Assembly (NCBI GenBank): GCA_028717025.1
Contig: JAQUOR010000011.1
Location: 1-18,780, forward strand
Direction: 5' to 3'
Length of the DNA: 18,780 nucleotides
Source of the DNA: Candidatus Omnitrophota bacterium
Lineage (GTDB): Bacteria; Omnitrophota; Gorgyraeia; Duberdicusellales; 4484-171
The position numbers and the translations under genes were made by a program. Numbering within the stretch: the stretch's first letter is position 1; every line of letters begins with the position of its first letter. Below are positions 1 to 6,788 of the stretch, in pieces. The notes under the pieces are model-generated. The model searched no databases. It was not told the origin of the DNA and saw only the letters and a list, made by a program, of their open reading frames with translations.

Positions 1-509
1 TTCTCCATCAGGGTGGTCGAGCCCTGTTCTACATACAGGATCAAGTCCTGATAATCCTGAGGAGAGCCTAAATTATGAATGCATGAGACCGAAGCAACGA
101 CGATAACGTCAGAACGCGAAACAAGCGAACTGGTTGATGAGAGCCGCAAACGGTCAAGCTTCTCGTTTATAGATGCGTCCTTTTCTATATAGGTGTCGGT
201 CTGCGGTATGTAGCTTTCCGGCTGGTAGTAGTCGTAATAGCTTACGAAGTACTCTACGGCATTATGCGGGAAGAACTCTTTAAACTCCGCGTAGAGCTGG
301 CTTGCCAATGTTTTATTGTGAGAAATGACCAGGGTTGGAATGTTAAGCTTTTCGATTGCGCAGGCAAGCGTAAAAGTTTTGCCAGAGCCGGTTACTCCCA
401 GGAGCGTCTGGAAACGCTCCTGCCGGCGTATCCCTTCTACTAATTGTGCTATCGCGGCTGGCTGGTCCCCGGTAGGCTTGAATTTGCTCTCAAGTATGAA
501 TTTATCCAT
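1..509 (-). CDS. uvrB: UvrABC excision nuclease subunit B, N-terminal part (runs off the window)
   Basis: UvrB is the DNA-damage verification helicase of nucleotide excision repair; it is loaded by UvrA and then recruits UvrC. Only about the first 169 residues are present. Translating the minus strand from the ATG at 509-507 gives a start [17 protein letters not shown], a Walker A motif GVTGSGKT at residues 38-45, the HNKTLA segment near 64-69 and the tyrosine-rich beta-hairpin [12 protein letters not shown] near 91-102, which inserts between DNA strands in UvrB. The start overlaps the nadC stop (504-502) by 8 bases and has no clear Shine-Dalgarno sequence, so translation is probably coupled to nadC. 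Family assignment is very secure; the protein continues beyond base 1. Confidence 0.96.
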   Translation of the reverse strand, partial: MDKFILESKFKPTGDQPAAIAQLVEGIRRQERFQTLLGVTGSGKTFTLACAIEKLNIPTLVISHNKTLASQLYAEFKEFFPHNAVEYFVSYYDYYQPESYIPQTDTYIEKDASINEKLDRLRLSSTSSLVSRSDVIVVASVSCIHNLGSPQDYQDLILYVEQGSTTLME

Positions 510-1377
510 CGAGAACTTCTAAAGAAAAATCTATTGCTTTTGGTGAGTGGGTAATACTTCCTATGGAAATAAAATCAACGCCGGTTTTTGCGACCGCGCT
601 GACATTGCTAAGATTAATACCTCCCGAAGCTTCTAATTTTACGGTCGGGTAATATTTGTTGCGGAAAACGACTGCTTTCTTTAAATTGGGTACAGTAAAA
701 TTATCCAGCATGATAACGTCCGGAGCGTATTTGATGACGCCTTTAAATTCAGAAAGTTCCTCTACTTCGATTTCAAGCTTGACTCCCGCAAGCGTACGCA
801 AGTATGAGATGCATTTTGCCATCCGGATAACGTCAAAGACGCCGTTACGGATAAACTTTCCGGCGCGCAAGTGATTGTCTTTCATGAGGATCGCATCCTG
901 CAGATTTGAGCGATGATTGGTCCCTCCGCCGGTGCGTACCGCGTATTTTTCAAGGACGCGTAAATTCGGAGTAGTTTTTCTGGTATCAAGTATTTTTGTT
1001 GAGCTCCCTTTTACTTTTTCGACAAACTGCCGGGTGTTGCTAGCAATGCCTGAGAGCAGCGAGAGAAAATTGAGCGCAACGCGTTCGCAGGAAAGTATTA
1101 TGCGCGCATCCCCGGAGATCAGCGCGATTTTTTCCCCTTTCTTAAAAGTTTCGCCGTCTTTTTTAAGAGCTTTAAAAGTAATATTTCTGCTTTTTTCGAA
1201 AAACACTCTTTTTGCCACATCGATACCGCAAAGAATCCCGTCTTCCTTGGCGAAAAGAACGCTTTTGATCTTAAAGTGGTAGGGTATGGTAAAAAGTGTC
1301 GTGATATCCACCCTGCCGATATCTTCCTGCAGTGCCATTTTTATGCTTGTTATGATTTTTTTATTGAAGTGCATCAT
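502..1377 (-). CDS. nadC: Nicotinate-nucleotide pyrophosphorylase (carboxylating), QPRTase
   Basis: This enzyme converts quinolinate and PRPP to nicotinate mononucleotide, CO2 and PPi in de novo NAD synthesis. The 291-residue length is normal. Visible motifs are [10 protein letters not shown] (131-140, phosphate and quinolinate contacts), GGGTNHR (150-156), ILMKDNH (163-169) and LEASGGI (248-254). The start lies inside the 3' end of valS with a 17-base overlap. The AAAGGAG ribosome-binding site at 1382-1388 is 4 bases from the ATG at 1377 but 7 bases from a second in-frame ATG at 1374, so the second Met may be the true start (290 residues). The stop overlaps the uvrB start. nadA and nadB are not in the window, so whether the whole de novo pathway exists here is unknown. 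Confidence 0.95.
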   Translation of the reverse strand: MMHFNKKIITSIKMALQEDIGRVDITTLFTIPYHFKIKSVLFAKEDGILCGIDVAKRVFFEKSRNITFKALKKDGETFKKGEKIALISGDARIILSCERVALNFLSLLSGIASNTRQFVEKVKGSSTKILDTRKTTPNLRVLEKYAVRTGGGTNHRSNLQDAILMKDNHLRAGKFIRNGVFDVIRMAKCISYLRTLAGVKLEIEVEELSEFKGVIKYAPDVIMLDNFTVPNLKKAVVFRNKYYPTVKLEASGGINLSNVSAVAKTGVDFISIGSITHSPKAIDFSLEVLDG

Positions 1378-4168
1378 AGAGCTCCTTTAATCGTTTTGCC
1401 TGCAGGGATACTTGGGACATTTTTTCTTTTTCCTGCGCGATTGTCTCAACGCTTGCGTTGGTCAAGAAATTGTCGTTCGCAAGGCGTTCTTTGGTCCTTT
1501 CAAGAAGGTTTTGCGATTCCTTTAATTTTTTCCCTAAAGAAACAAGAAAGACGCTGGTATCGATATTTTCCAGCGTAAAATCAAGCTCCCAGCGTTCAGA
1601 TTTATGAAGGACCCGTAAGAGTTTGTCTTTAAATTCTATTTTTTCAACTGCTGCCAGACGTTTTATCCAGATCTCATTTTCCTGCCAGTAAGCAATGTCT
1701 TCTTTGGAAGCTTTTACTGCCAGGTTGATTTTCTTTGTGCCCAGGCCCAAATCTGTTTTTATATTACGTATGGTTTTTATGGTTTGCACCAGGATTTCAA
1801 GCCTCTTTAATTTTATCGGGTCAGAAATGATTTCAATTGTCTTTGGCCAGCTGGCTATCATGATGCTTTCTTCAAGCTTAAGACCCGTATTTTGCTTAAT
1901 GGACTGGAATATCTCTTCGGTGATAAAGGGCATAAACGGGTGCAGCAGCTTTAAGGCGTTAAGTAAAATATAGGTGGCTGTTTTTGCTCTGTTGAGCGTA
2001 AAGTTATCTTTTATGATTTCAATATACCAGTCGCAGAATGTGTGCCAGAAGAATTCATAGGTGACTTTTGTCGCGTCATTAAGGCGATAAGTATCCAGAT
2101 GCTCTGTCGCTTCAACGATTGCGCGGTTCAATTCACTTAAGACCCAGGCATCTATCTCATCTATTTCCTTAAGGTCTATATCATTAAGCTTTACACCGGT
2201 ATCATTGATTTTCAAAAACAGGAAACGCGTCGCGTTCCAGATTTTATTACAAAAATTCCTGCCTACGAGGAATTTCTCGTCAGAGAGATGAATATCGGAA
2301 CCGCTTGCCGCAGTAAGCATTAATGAGAAACGTAAAGGGTCTGCGCCGAATTTATCGATGATCTCGAGCGGGTCGATGATGTTACCCAGCGATTTAGACA
2401 TCTTAATACCCCGTTCGTCACGCACAGTGCCATGGATTATAACATCTTTAAAGGGCATTTCTTTCATAAACTCCAGCCCCGCCATGATCATCCGCGCCAC
2501 CCAGAAAAAAAGTATTTCAGAAGCAGTGCTCAGTACGGATGTGGGATAGAAATAATCCAGATCTTTTTGTTGTAGGCTGTAGGCTGTAGGCTGTAGGCTT
2601 TCTTGTTTGGAGCCTGGAGTCTGGAGTCTGGAGCCTGTACTTGGCCAGCCGAATGTAGCAAAAGGCCAGAGCCAGGAAGAAAACCAGGTATCCAGCACAT
2701 CAGTATCTTGCGTTATATCGCTTGAGCCACAATCAGGGCATTTCTCTGGTTTTGTTTTGGATACGATTATTCCTTTTTCGTTTACCGTTGACGGTTTACC
2801 GTTTACCGTATTTTCGGTACACGGTTCGCGGTTAACGGTACACGACTTACAGTAATACACTGGAAGTTGATGTCCCCACCAGATCTGGCGGGAAATGCAC
2901 CAGTCCTGGATATTGTTCATCCAGTTTAAATACACTTTGCGCCAGCGTTCGGGATGAAATCTGACTTTTCCTTCCTCTACTGCCGTGATCGCCGGTTTTG
3001 CCAATGGTTTCATGTCTACAAACCACTGCAGGGATAGTCGCGGCTCAACGATAGTATGACAGCGGTAACAGTGGCCCGCGCTTATTTTGTAAGGCTCTTT
3101 TTTTTCGATAAGTTTTTTCTCTTCCAGGACTTCTAAAAGCGCCTGCCGCGCTTCAAAACGGTCCATACCGGAGAATTCCCCGGCATTCTGATTAAGCGTT
3201 GCATCCGCGTTCATTATGTTGATAAAGGCAAGATTATGTTTCTTTGCCAGATTAAAATCTACCGGGTCATGCGCAGGCGTAACTTTTACGGCACCCGTTC
3301 CAAATGCCACATCAATAAGTTCATCTTCTACTAACGTCAACTCCCGCTCCATAATCGGAAGGATTATTTTTGCGCCCTTAAGCCAGCTGTGGCGTTCGTC
3401 TTTAGGATTAATGGCTAACGCTGTATCTCCCAACATTGTCTCAGGCCTTGTAGTTGCCACAATTACGTAATTATCCTGCATCTTGTGTCCTGCGTTCCCC
3501 TGCGGGGAGGCTTCGCTAGGCTCAGGAGCGCCAAGCTTCGCACCCTGTAGCTTGACAGGATATTTGATATAGTAGAGCCAGCCGTTGATTTCTTTGTGCG
3601 CTGCTTCCTCGTCGCTTAAAGCGGTTTTGCAGCGGGGGCACCAGTTAATAATATATTCGCCCCGATAGATCAGTCCTTTCTCATAAAGCCGTATAAAGGT
3701 TTCTTTAACAGCCTCGCTGTAGGCTTCATCCATGGTAAAGCGTGTTCTTTCCCAGTCACAGCTTGCGCCTAAATTTTTAAGCTGCTGTAAAATAATAGAG
3801 CCGTACTTATCTCTCCATTGCCATAGGCGCTCTATAAAAGCCGGGCGGCCGATATCATCCTTCTTTTTACCTTCCTTTGCTAAATCTTTCTCTACCACAT
3901 TTTGCGTGGCAATCCCGGCATGGTCAGTACCCGGCATCCATAAAGCCTCAAATCCGCGCATGCGTTTCGAGCGGATTAAAACATCCTGGATCGTGTTATT
4001 TAAAGCATGGCCCATGTGCAATATCCCTGTGATATTAGGCGGCGGGATAACGATGGTAAAGGGCTTTTTGGCCTGGTTAGGCACAGCGTGGAAATAGCCT
4101 TTCGCAAGCCACTGGCTATAAATCTTGGTCTCTACCTCTTTTGGATTGTATTTAGATGGTATGTCCAT
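1361..4168 (-). CDS. valS: Valyl-tRNA synthetase with three repeat-derived in-frame insertions
   Basis: Class I aminoacyl-tRNA synthetase charging tRNA-Val. PPPNITGILHMGH at 42-54 carries the HIGH motif, TDHAGIATQ (81-89) is typical of ValS, KMSKS is at 589-593, and the CP1 editing domain spans roughly 190-400 (ATTRPETMLGD, VTPAHDPVDF). Zinc-knuckle cysteine pairs occur at 177/180, 367/370 and 440/443 with 477/480. A C-terminal coiled-coil arm covers about 875-935. At 935 residues it is longer than the roughly 870-880 usual for this type. The excess is three low-complexity loops at about 206-229, 444-466 and 512-536, encoded by a GC-rich patch and two short tandem-repeat arrays. All loops keep the frame, and the catalytic motifs are intact, so the enzyme is presumably functional. 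A sigma70-like promoter lies about 110 bases upstream; no good ribosome-binding site precedes the ATG. Confidence 0.97.
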   Translation of the reverse strand: MDIPSKYNPKEVETKIYSQWLAKGYFHAVPNQAKKPFTIVIPPPNITGILHMGHALNNTIQDVLIRSKRMRGFEALWMPGTDHAGIATQNVVEKDLAKEGKKKDDIGRPAFIERLWQWRDKYGSIILQQLKNLGASCDWERTRFTMDEAYSEAVKETFIRLYEKGLIYRGEYIINWCPRCKTALSDEEAAHKEINGWLYYIKYPVKLQGAKLGAPEPSEASPQGNAGHKMQDNYVIVATTRPETMLGDTALAINPKDERHSWLKGAKIILPIMERELTLVEDELIDVAFGTGAVKVTPAHDPVDFNLAKKHNLAFINIMNADATLNQNAGEFSGMDRFEARQALLEVLEEKKLIEKKEPYKISAGHCYRCHTIVEPRLSLQWFVDMKPLAKPAITAVEEGKVRFHPERWRKVYLNWMNNIQDWCISRQIWWGHQLPVYYCKSCTVNREPCTENTVNGKPSTVNEKGIIVSKTKPEKCPDCGSSDITQDTDVLDTWFSSWLWPFATFGWPSTGSRLQTPGSKQESLQPTAYSLQQKDLDYFYPTSVLSTASEILFFWVARMIMAGLEFMKEMPFKDVIIHGTVRDERGIKMSKSLGNIIDPLEIIDKFGADPLRFSLMLTAASGSDIHLSDEKFLVGRNFCNKIWNATRFLFLKINDTGVKLNDIDLKEIDEIDAWVLSELNRAIVEATEHLDTYRLNDATKVTYEFFWHTFCDWYIEIIKDNFTLNRAKTATYILLNALKLLHPFMPFITEEIFQSIKQNTGLKLEESIMIASWPKTIEIISDPIKLKRLEILVQTIKTIRNIKTDLGLGTKKINLAVKASKEDIAYWQENEIWIKRLAAVEKIEFKDKLLRVLHKSERWELDFTLENIDTSVFLVSLGKKLKESQNLLERTKERLANDNFLTNASVETIAQEKEKMSQVSLQAKRLKELYDALQ
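2561..2640 (-). repeat. Double heptamer array inside valS (TGTAGGC x4, TGGAGYC x4)
   Basis: On the plus strand, four perfect TGTAGGC units run from 2571 to 2598. A 9-base spacer (2599-2607) follows, then four TGGAGCC/TGGAGTC units at 2608-2635. The second arm is partly the reverse complement of the first (about 4-5 of 7 positions per unit, plus G-U pairs in RNA), so the block can fold as an imperfect hairpin. On the valS strand it encodes about 25 residues rich in Q, S, P and T (about 512-536), placed between the conserved FGWP segment and the YFYPTSVL segment, where homologues have a short acidic loop. Confidence 0.9.
2771..2850 (-). repeat. Palindromic heptamer array inside valS (TTTACCG x4 / CGGTACA x4)
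   Basis: On the plus strand, four TTTACCG-type heptamers occupy 2781-2808 (TTTACCG, TTGACGG, TTTACCG, TTTACCG). A 6-base spacer TATTTT (2809-2814) follows, then four CGGTACA-type heptamers at 2815-2842 (CGGTACA, CGGTTCG, CGGTTAA, CGGTACA). The right arm is the approximate reverse complement of the left. Translated in valS, the block gives a loop with three TVN motifs (TVNREP, TVNGKP, TVNEKG) between the CxxC pair at 440/443 and the CPDC pair at 477/480, in the turn of a zinc knuckle. Confidence 0.9.
3484..3553 (-). repeat. GC-rich inserted patch inside valS
   Basis: This stretch is much richer in GC than the flanking valS sequence. It contains GCTTCGC twice, 25 bases apart (3510-3516 and 3535-3541), and a small CCCC-TGC-GGGG hairpin (3497-3507). 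It encodes about 24 extra residues rich in Ala, Gly and Pro (about 206-229) at the entry to the CP1 editing domain, between YIKYPVK and YVIVATTRPETM. Related GC-rich words (TTCGGCGAG, CCTCGGCGAAG) occur in the intergenic region upstream of valS. I infer it is a copy of a dispersed GC-rich element; no tandem unit is obvious. Confidence 0.55.
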
Positions 4169-4281
4169 GATATTTTAATGGGTTAATCCGCCTTCGCGTC
4201 CGTTCTATGGTTCGCTTCGGCGAGATTTTTGCTCCGCTGAAGCAAAGAAAAAGCTTCAAAGATGCATATCCAGGGAGCTCC

Positions 4282-4310
4282 AATTTACCTTTTGTGAGGG
4301 GGGTTGTCAA
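4282..4310 (-). promoter_or_regulatory. Sigma70-type promoter for valS-nadC-uvrB
   Basis: On the minus strand a perfect -35 TTGACA (4310-4305) is followed after exactly 17 bases by a -10 TAAATT (4287-4282), which matches the TATAAT consensus at 4 of 6 positions. Transcription would start near 4275, leaving a leader of about 107 bases before the valS ATG. The leader contains a TTTGCT/AGCAAA inverted repeat and GC-rich sequence but no recognised T-box or other riboswitch. Placement immediately upstream of valS supports the call. Confidence 0.7.
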
Positions 4311-4601
4311 GGGAAGATTGAAGTAGTTCTATTTATTTAAGGACGAATGTCACGCTGTCTGCTCGCCTCGCGGCGTCCGCCTCGGCGAAGCCTTTGGCGA
4401 GACGGGAAGCCGAGGGCCGACGAGGCAGGAATTGCTGCGGATGCAAAAGTTTAATCCAATGCTCTTATAGCCTAAGAACAGTACTAGAGAATAAACTTTG
4501 CCCCACTTTTTCTCTACGGCAACATTCCCCAGATAAACTCACGGCCGTGTATTTATGTGGGGAGTATTTAAAAAGACAGGAGTTCTATCAAGAGATTTTT
4601 T

Positions 4602-4629
4602 AGCTGAGAGCTGATAGCGGGGAGCGCAT
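4602..4629. repeat. AGC-heptamer array next to the yjbQ stop
   Basis: Four consecutive heptamers on the plus strand: AGCTGAG (4602), AGCTGAT (4609), AGCGGGG (4616) and AGCGCAT (4623). The array ends one base before the yjbQ stop codon (4633-4631). CGGGGA (4618-4623) can pair with TCCCCG (4635-4640) across the stop, but no U-tract follows on the transcribed strand, so it does not look like an intrinsic terminator. Confidence 0.65.
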
Positions 4630-4630
4630 T

Positions 4631-5044
4631 CTATTCCCCGATTATCTTTACCAGGACCCTCTTGGGGCGTTGGCCGTCAAATTCTCCGTAAAAGATCGCT
4701 TCCCACGGCCCAAAGTCCAATTTTCCTTTTGTAACCGCAACCATCACTTCCCTGCCCATGACGGTGCGTTTTAGATGAGCGTGGCCGTTGTCTTCTCCGG
4801 TTGCATTGTGTTGATAGCGCGCGCCGTGCGGGGCGAGCTTTTCAAGCCAGAGCTTAAAATCCTCTTTTAAACCTTCTTCTTCGTCGTTGATAAACACCGA
4901 AGCGGTGATATGCATGGCGTTTACCAGACAGAGGCCCTCTTTGATGCTACTTTTAAAAAGCGCCTGGTTAACCTGTTCGGTGATATTAATGAATGCGGTT
5001 CTTTCCGGAGTGTTAAAGGTAAGGTATTCGGTGTACGCCCTCAT
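4631..5044 (-). CDS. yjbQ: YjbQ/UPF0047 family protein
   Basis: A small single-domain protein of 137 residues, the usual size for UPF0047 (TIGR00149, often labelled secondary thiamine-phosphate synthase; the physiological role is uncertain). Conserved features are [13 protein letters not shown] (42-54), the acidic stretch after it, [11 protein letters not shown] (87-97) and the C-terminal [14 protein letters not shown] segment. His45, His88 and His90 are the likely metal or active-site histidines. The ATG lies 7 bases after the stop of the acyltransferase gene, so the two are probably cotranscribed. No functional link with the glycan genes upstream is evident; it is a widely distributed accessory enzyme. 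Confidence 0.9.
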   Translation of the reverse strand: MRAYTEYLTFNTPERTAFINITEQVNQALFKSSIKEGLCLVNAMHITASVFINDEEEGLKEDFKLWLEKLAPHGARYQHNATGEDNGHAHLKRTVMGREVMVAVTKGKLDFGPWEAIFYGEFDGQRPKRVLVKIIGE

Positions 5045-5051
5045 GTTTTAG

Positions 5052-5723
5052 CTATCGTTGGCCCGGGTGGGTGCCATTTTCTTTTATATTCCTGATAATC
5101 CTTACAGGATTGCCTGCAATCACCGAATAAGGCGGGACGTCTTTTGTAACAACGGAGTTAGCGCCTATGATCACATACTCACCGATAGTAACATTTGACA
5201 ATATGGCCACGTTTTCTCCGACCCATACATTATCCCCGATGACCACGGGCCCCTTGCTAAACAATTTTCGTTTTGCCGGAGCAATATGCAAATCCCGTTC
5301 GTCTGCAAAACCATGACTGTGGTCCTCGATGAGAATATTACTGCCTAAAAGTACGTTGTTACCAATAGTGATTTTATTGAGGCACCCTATATGCACATTG
5401 TATCCAACATCTACATTGTTGCCAATCGTTAACTCTGGAGAAAATTCTTCGTCAGCATAATTATTGTAACATTCTATCCTGAATCGCTCCAGCGCAGTGA
5501 AATTATCCCCTATCGAAATATAGTTTGCGCCAGACAAATAAATCGGTGCCTGAACATTAAAATTCTTCCCACACTTTTTAAATGATCTTTTTAGCCTCGA
5601 TGAAAACAAAGTATTCCTGCATTTTTTTATTTTTAAGCTTGTTTCGTAGTCGCAACAAGTATTAAGAATTCTGACCAGTAACATTGCAAGCAATAGTATA
5701 AATTGTTTTATGATCTTTTTCAT
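5052..5723 (-). CDS. Hexapeptide-repeat (left-handed beta-helix) acyltransferase
   Basis: A 223-residue protein of the serine/maltose O-acetyltransferase-like superfamily. It has a basic, hydrophobic N-terminus (residues 1-20) that may anchor it to the membrane. Imperfect hexapeptide repeats from about 58 to 200 include LTIGNNVDVG, ITIGNNVLLG, VVIGDNVWVG and VTIGEYVIIG, and it ends with the family signature VIAGNPVRII (201-210). DHSHG at 134-138 supplies the expected catalytic histidine. It starts with an ATGA overlap at the end of the glycosyltransferase gene, so the two are coupled. I infer that it O-acetylates a sugar transferred by that partner, probably on a surface glycan; the acceptor cannot be read from the sequence. 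Confidence 0.88.
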   Translation of the reverse strand: MKKIIKQFILLLAMLLVRILNTCCDYETSLKIKKCRNTLFSSRLKRSFKKCGKNFNVQAPIYLSGANYISIGDNFTALERFRIECYNNYADEEFSPELTIGNNVDVGYNVHIGCLNKITIGNNVLLGSNILIEDHSHGFADERDLHIAPAKRKLFSKGPVVIGDNVWVGENVAILSNVTIGEYVIIGANSVVTKDVPPYSVIAGNPVRIIRNIKENGTHPGQR

Positions 5724-6673
5724 ATGCCCGGTTTATTCAGAATATCATACATACGTCTATTGCGATAAAAGATTTTAGACAAAAGAACCTCGGCTAATCC
5801 TAAATAAAAATACGGATATCTGCCATAGCATCCATACAGGACGGAAAACCAATTATGTGTATCGAATGCTTCCTGGGAGATTTTAGTAACGAATATATTT
5901 TTCATCCACGGAACTATAAAATACCTAAATAGGTTATATTTCTCCTGTAGCATTGTTTGTGCATCTATCGTGCCCGCGCTGAGATACTCGTTATAGACCG
6001 ACAAATAATCTTCCGCAAATGTTTTAAAAATATTATATTCATTCTTTTTTTCTGCGCCTTTTCCAACAAAGTAATCTCCAAAATATATACATGCCTTCTT
6101 TTTTGCTTGAACAAGTCTTAGCGTCCAATCAACTTGAGTAACGCCCAAATGTATATATTTGTCCTTTTCCGGTAATCGGATAAAGTCGGACCGCCACGCG
6201 CCGAAGTTCGATATCCATGTCGAGAAGAATGAAGCAAGGCTTATAAAACCATTTAAGTCGGATACCTCTTTATGCGTATTTTTGCATTGCCATGTATTTT
6301 GATAAAAGAAAATTTGTTTTTTATCGGGAAGATGTTGTTGTATCGTATCCAGCATGAACTTAAGCGTTCCCGGCGTAGGCTCCACATTATCGTTTGCCAG
6401 CCTGATATATTCCCCTGAGCCTAAAGACAACGCCTTTGTAAAATTACGCGCATATATATTTTCCTGATTACGACTATAGAGAAAGTTCTTATGTGAATTC
6501 AAATACTTTGTTGTCACGCCGGGAGTATTATCGCTCGAACCGTTGTCGGAGACAACAATCTCTATCCGTTCATCAAGATCGGGATCATTGAAATAGCCCT
6601 GTAACGTTTCATCCAGTATGCCACACCGATTGTATGTAGGTATTGCTATGGTAAGCAATATTTTATTTTCCAT
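5720..6673 (-). CDS. Family 2 glycosyltransferase (GT-A fold)
   Basis: The start at ATG 6673-6671 gives 317 residues beginning MENKILLTIAIPTYNR. The open frame extends to a TTG at 6745, but those 24 extra residues are basic and unlike the family. The GT2 nucleotide-sugar fold is shown by IPTYNR (11-16) and SDNGSSDNT (42-50). At the position of the usual metal-binding DDD/DxD, after GEYIRLA, the sequence reads NDN (94-96), keeping only the central Asp. The C-terminal third has aromatic segments but no clear transmembrane helix. It overlaps the acyltransferase by ATGA. By eye the pair is more AT-rich than the housekeeping genes around it, as is common for surface-polysaccharide genes. Donor and acceptor sugars are unknown. 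Confidence 0.88.
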   Translation of the reverse strand: MENKILLTIAIPTYNRCGILDETLQGYFNDPDLDERIEIVVSDNGSSDNTPGVTTKYLNSHKNFLYSRNQENIYARNFTKALSLGSGEYIRLANDNVEPTPGTLKFMLDTIQQHLPDKKQIFFYQNTWQCKNTHKEVSDLNGFISLASFFSTWISNFGAWRSDFIRLPEKDKYIHLGVTQVDWTLRLVQAKKKACIYFGDYFVGKGAEKKNEYNIFKTFAEDYLSVYNEYLSAGTIDAQTMLQEKYNLFRYFIVPWMKNIFVTKISQEAFDTHNWFSVLYGCYGRYPYFYLGLAEVLLSKIFYRNRRMYDILNKPGI

Positions 6674-6724
6674 GCCACATTGTCGTTGCCAAGGCAAAAT
6701 AATAGTCTTAATTAACCCTCTCCT

Positions 6725-6788
6725 GGTTAGTTTACCACTCCTCAATAGAGTTTCCAGCGTTTTTTGTTGTAGGATAGGTTAGTTTACC
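6725..6788. repeat. Duplicated 12-mer GGTTAGTTTACC
   Basis: The 12-base word GGTTAGTTTACC occurs at 6725-6736 and again at 6777-6788, 52 bases apart, upstream of the glycosyltransferase start. The second copy contains the TAA stop of the DUF3108 gene (6786-6784). The GGTAAAC core on the opposite strand resembles the CGGTAAA units in the valS array. It may be a remnant of the same repeat type or a paired regulatory site; I cannot tell which. Confidence 0.5.

Larger units (their letters stand above)
4169..4630. other. Intergenic region between yjbQ and valS
   Basis: This 462-base stretch has no convincing gene. It holds the valS promoter, GC-rich patches at about 4190-4250 and 4350-4435 (one with a CCTCGGC/GCCGAGG inverted repeat near 4380-4415), and a nested pair of inverted repeats at 4501-4562 (CCCCAC with GTGGGG outside, ACGGC with GCCGT inside). 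A four-unit AGC heptamer array lies beside the yjbQ end. A plus-strand open frame at 4394-4603 (69 codons) has no recognisable domain and begins in the GC-rich patch; I do not call it a gene. Confidence 0.6.

Noticed and set aside
4169..4275. T-box riboswitch in the valS leader
   Set aside because: The leader is only about 107 bases, with no visible T-box consensus or specifier loop and no antiterminator/terminator pair.
4394..4603. Plus-strand open frame of 69 codons in the yjbQ-valS gap
   Set aside because: It begins in a GC-rich repeat-like patch, has no recognisable domain or ribosome-binding site, and opposes every other gene.
4618..4640. Terminator at the yjbQ stop
   Set aside because: A 6-bp stem with an 11-base loop and no U-tract; it overlaps the heptamer array.
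6674..6745. Longer start (TTG at 6745) for the glycosyltransferase
   Set aside because: The extra 24 residues are basic and unlike GT2 N-termini; the ATG at 6673 directly precedes the first beta strand.
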